A DNA stretch of 64,000 nucleotides from Porticoccus litoralis (GTDB taxonomy: Bacteria; Pseudomonadota; Gammaproteobacteria; Pseudomonadales; Porticoccaceae): NCBI RefSeq assembly GCF_030676955.1, contig NZ_JAUUUU010000002.1:186001-250000 (forward strand), read 5' to 3'. Position 1 is the stretch's first letter. Each line of letters starts with the position of its first letter. A program made the position numbers and the translations under genes. This document shows, piece after piece, positions 61,696 through 64,000 of this stretch. The notes under the pieces are model-generated. The model was not told the DNA's origin. It saw only the letters and a list, made by a program, of their open reading frames with translations, and did not search any database.

Positions 61696-62310
61696 ATGAT
61701 GTTGAAGAAAATAACTGACAGCCTAAAACCCGTACCGCTGGAGCGGCTCGCTCCGTGTGGCGATGAAGGTGTGGATGCTGCCATACTGATTCTCCTCACC
61801 CGCGAAGTGCATGACCCGAAGATCATCCTCACCAAACGCGCTGAGCACCTCAATTCCCACAGTGGCGAGGTGGCCTTCCCCGGGGGTAAGTGGGAGCCGG
61901 GTGACGATGACCTGCTGGCAACAGCTCTGCGGGAAACCTGGGAAGAAATTGATCTGGATATTGACCAAGCGGAAGTCCTGGCGGGACTGCCCGTCAACCG
62001 CACTCGCCATCTGTTAAGGGTAAAACCTTATGTGGGACTGATTGAGCCAGCGTTGCCGCTGGTGGCCAATCCGGAAGAACTGGACGCGGTATTTGAAGTG
62101 CCCGTCAGTTATTTCCTTGATGTGTCCAACCTTACCGTGGATCATTTTTCAGGGGAGGACTACAGCCTGGATATGCCATGCTACATCTACGAGGGGTACC
62201 GTATCTGGGGCTTTACGTTGGCGGTGTTGGTGGATTTTCTTAACCTGACACTCGATGCCGGTCTGCGATTGCACTACCCGGATCGCGTCAGTCTCAGGCC
62301 CCCAGCTTGA
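61696..62310 (+). CDS. CoA pyrophosphatase-type Nudix hydrolase
   Basis: 204 residues with the NudL/UPF0035 signature LTKRAEHLNSHSGEVAFPGG directly before the Nudix box GGKWEPGDDDLLATALRETWEEI. Such enzymes split CoA and its derivatives to phosphopantetheine and 3',5'-ADP. Divergent from the other Nudix gene with 63 bases between. Confidence 0.9.
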   Translation: MMLKKITDSLKPVPLERLAPCGDEGVDAAILILLTREVHDPKIILTKRAEHLNSHSGEVAFPGGKWEPGDDDLLATALRETWEEIDLDIDQAEVLAGLPVNRTRHLLRVKPYVGLIEPALPLVANPEELDAVFEVPVSYFLDVSNLTVDHFSGEDYSLDMPCYIYEGYRIWGFTLAVLVDFLNLTLDAGLRLHYPDRVSLRPPA

Positions 62311-62367
62311 AGGTCGCGCCGATTGCGCCGATAATCCGCTCCCCGATAACCACCAGACAATCTCAAC

Positions 62368-62559
62368 ATGGCTTTTACACCCGGCACCATCACATCACCC
62401 TGCGTATCCATCTGCGCACTGGACGAAAATGACGAGTGCATCGGCTGCTATCGAACCGCCAAGGAAATACGTGACTGGCTGCTGATGGATGATGACGAGC
62501 GCCTGGATGTGATCTGTAAAGCGGCTGAGCGGGGCAAAAAAAATAACCCCTTTGCCTGA
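62368..62559 (+). CDS. DUF1289 small cysteine-rich protein
   Basis: 63 residues with C-x3-C (PCVSIC), then ECIGCYRT, the conserved pattern of DUF1289, likely a small metal or Fe-S binding fold. The helical end EIRDWLLMDDDERLDVI is also typical. Function unknown. Same strand as the CoA pyrophosphatase gene, 57 bases downstream. Confidence 0.85.
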   Translation: MAFTPGTITSPCVSICALDENDECIGCYRTAKEIRDWLLMDDDERLDVICKAAERGKKNNPFA

Positions 62560-62609
62560 TGGTGTTTGCTTTGCAAGAAAGGCTGTTTGCTGTTTAGCGT
62601 ACTGCCAAC

Positions 62610-63947
62610 TTAATCTTCTTCGTCTTCGTGATCTTCTGAAGATACGACTCCTCCCAGCATGCGTTTGACCCGCACCTTGGCTACCATCTTTTCGCTCAGC
62701 TCAAGAGTTTCAAATCGATAGCGGCCAATGCTGAAGCTGACATTGCCGTCGGGAATACTCTCAAGATGTTCCAGAATCAGGCCATTCAGTGTTTTTGGCC
62801 CATCGACGGGTAAATCCCAGAGATTACTCTTGTTGATATCGCGGATGGTGGCAGAACCCTCAATGTCGTACATGGTTTTATCCAGGGCAACAATTTCGTC
62901 CTGGCCATCCTCTGCGCGGTTAGTGGTGAAATCGCCGACGATCTCCTCGAGAATATCCTCCATGGTGACCAGCCCTTCAATTTCACCATATTCGTCAACC
63001 ACCAGACCGATACGTCGCCGCGCCTGTTGGAAGTTCAGGAGTTGTTTGTTCAGCGGGGTATTCTCAGGCACGAAATAAGGTTCCCGGGAGAATCGCTTGA
63101 TCGCCTCCTTGGTCAATCCTTCACCACCAGAACGTAGCAGGCGTGCAATGGTTTTCATATGCAGAAAACCTTCCACGCGGCTGATATCGCCGGTAAAGAC
63201 CGGCAAGCGGGTGTAGCCGCAATTGATCACCGTGGTTAACAGGGTGTCGATGTCGTCTTCAAGGTTGAGTCCGACAATATCGTTGCGTGGCACCATAATG
63301 TCATTCACGGTGACCGTCTCGAGATCGAGAATATTGATCAGCATATCCTGATGTTCAGGAATGTTGCGACTGGAGATGTCCACCACGGTGCGGATTTCCT
63401 CTTTGCTGAGGCTGACATCCACGACCTTTGATGGGTTGACGCCGAAGATTCTCAACAGCCCGTTCGAGAGGTGGTTGACTAACCAGACCAGGGGGTAGAA
63501 CAGCGTCAACAAAGGTCTCAGGATATGGCTGGCTGTAAAGGCAATGCCTTCCGGGTGCAGTGCCGCCAACGTCTTGGGTGTCACTTCAGAAAAAATCAGC
63601 ACTGCCATGGTCAGCAGCAAGGTGGCGATGGCTATGCCGGCATCACCGTACAAGCGTAGCGCAATCACCGTCGCAATGGCCGATGCCAGAATGTTCACCA
63701 TATTGTTGCCGATCAGAATGATACCGATCAGGCGGTCGGGACGTTTCAGGAGCTTGTGAGCCTTGCGGGCACCGCTGGACCGTTTGCGCAGGTGTTTCAA
63801 CCTGTAGCGGTTGAGGGACATCATGGCGGTTTCGGAGCCAGAGAAGAAACCGGAAAGTAGTAAAAGGCCACCTAATATACTAAAAAGCAGCCAGAGTGGG
63901 GCGTCATCCAAAGGAGGAAAAACCTCGTCATTCCACAGGGCATCCAA
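62610..63947 (-). CDS. CNNM/CorC-type membrane protein (DUF21-CBS-CorC_HlyC)
   Basis: 445 residues: an N-terminal DUF21 (CNNM) membrane domain with about four hydrophobic segments (LLFSILGGLLLLSGFFSGSE; NNMVNILASAIATVIAL), a CBS pair (about 205-345, ITIDVM-like VNDIMVPRNDIVGL; GLVTMEDILEEIVGDF) and a C-terminal CorC_HlyC transporter-associated domain. Related proteins (YfjD, CorC, MpfA) are linked to magnesium or cobalt efflux. The tail is acidic (SSEDHEDEED). Confidence 0.9.
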   Translation of the reverse strand: MDALWNDEVFPPLDDAPLWLLFSILGGLLLLSGFFSGSETAMMSLNRYRLKHLRKRSSGARKAHKLLKRPDRLIGIILIGNNMVNILASAIATVIALRLYGDAGIAIATLLLTMAVLIFSEVTPKTLAALHPEGIAFTASHILRPLLTLFYPLVWLVNHLSNGLLRIFGVNPSKVVDVSLSKEEIRTVVDISSRNIPEHQDMLINILDLETVTVNDIMVPRNDIVGLNLEDDIDTLLTTVINCGYTRLPVFTGDISRVEGFLHMKTIARLLRSGGEGLTKEAIKRFSREPYFVPENTPLNKQLLNFQQARRRIGLVVDEYGEIEGLVTMEDILEEIVGDFTTNRAEDGQDEIVALDKTMYDIEGSATIRDINKSNLWDLPVDGPKTLNGLILEHLESIPDGNVSFSIGRYRFETLELSEKMVAKVRVKRMLGGVVSSEDHEDEED

Positions 63948-64000
63948 TGTTGAAGAAGTTTGCCGGAATTGGCAACTGTTGCGTGGGATAACTTCAGAGC

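Noticed and set aside
1..64000. CRISPR arrays, insertion sequences, tRNA or rRNA genes, prophage genes
   Set aside because: None seen. No regularly spaced repeats, transposase motifs, CCA-ended cloverleafs or phage structural genes were recognised by eye; a tRNAscan and IS search would be the decisive check.

Overview
The window looks like a chromosomal segment of a free-living, probably marine, gammaproteobacterium. The synteny is Pseudomonas/Cellvibrionales-like: gltBD-hemE, psd-rhdA-rsgA-orn, queG-nnr-tsaE-amiB-mutL, serB next to fimX, and miaA-hfq-hflX-hflKC-hisZ-purA. An endonuclease-type MutL, HisZ and VPxPA-type (PEP-CTERM-like) proteins fit this. Species cannot be named from the sequence alone. 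Coding density is high and several genes start with TTG.

Layout. 0-7 kb: glutamate synthase (gltBD) and hemE. 7-20 kb: a degenerate HD-GYP protein, psd, rhdA, rsgA, an MscS-type channel, orn, a YtoQ-like gene, queG, then nnr-tsaE-amiB-mutL-yccF. 20-24.5 kb: an RND efflux pump and its adaptor on the minus strand. 24.6-34.5 kb: an operon for taking up guanidine and using it as a nitrogen source (ABC importer, two carboxyguanidine deiminase-type subunits, a carboxylase of the urea/guanidine family, allophanate hydrolase). 34.6-37.9 kb: a DMT transporter, an unknown lipoprotein and an AT-richer islet with two VPxPA-type surface proteins. 37.9-42 kb: a partial leucine/isovalerate cluster (liuR-A-B-C). 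42-50 kb: ahpA-like, serB, fimX, and the EF-P modification set epmB-efp-epmA. 49.7-57.4 kb: miaA-hfq-hflX-hflK-hflC-DUF2065-hisZ-purA. 57.5-64 kb: a CBS protein, feoAB with a Fur box, a NIF3-insert-like protein, two Nudix hydrolases, a DUF1289 protein and a CorC-type membrane protein.

The most interesting region is the guanidine operon. Its leader holds a clear guanidine-I (ykkC) aptamer. A 10-base segment of the aptamer's P2 stem is perfectly complementary to the Shine-Dalgarno region of the first gene, which predicts a translational ON switch. A second element lies inside the operon, directly before the carboxylase gene: two 6-bp hairpins with identical ACGA loops, the hallmark of the guanidine-II (mini-ykkC) riboswitch. 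One transcription unit would therefore sense guanidine twice with two unrelated RNA folds. An NtrC-like palindrome lies upstream. The chemistry implied is guanidine -> carboxyguanidine -> allophanate -> ammonia + CO2, and the ammonia can enter glutamate through pathways that include the GltBD encoded at the start of the window.

A second notable signal is a near-consensus sigma-54 (-24/-12) promoter in front of the two VPxPA surface-protein genes. This fits known RpoN control of exosortase-substrate genes. All functional calls rest on motif recognition and neighbourhood; no database search was run.
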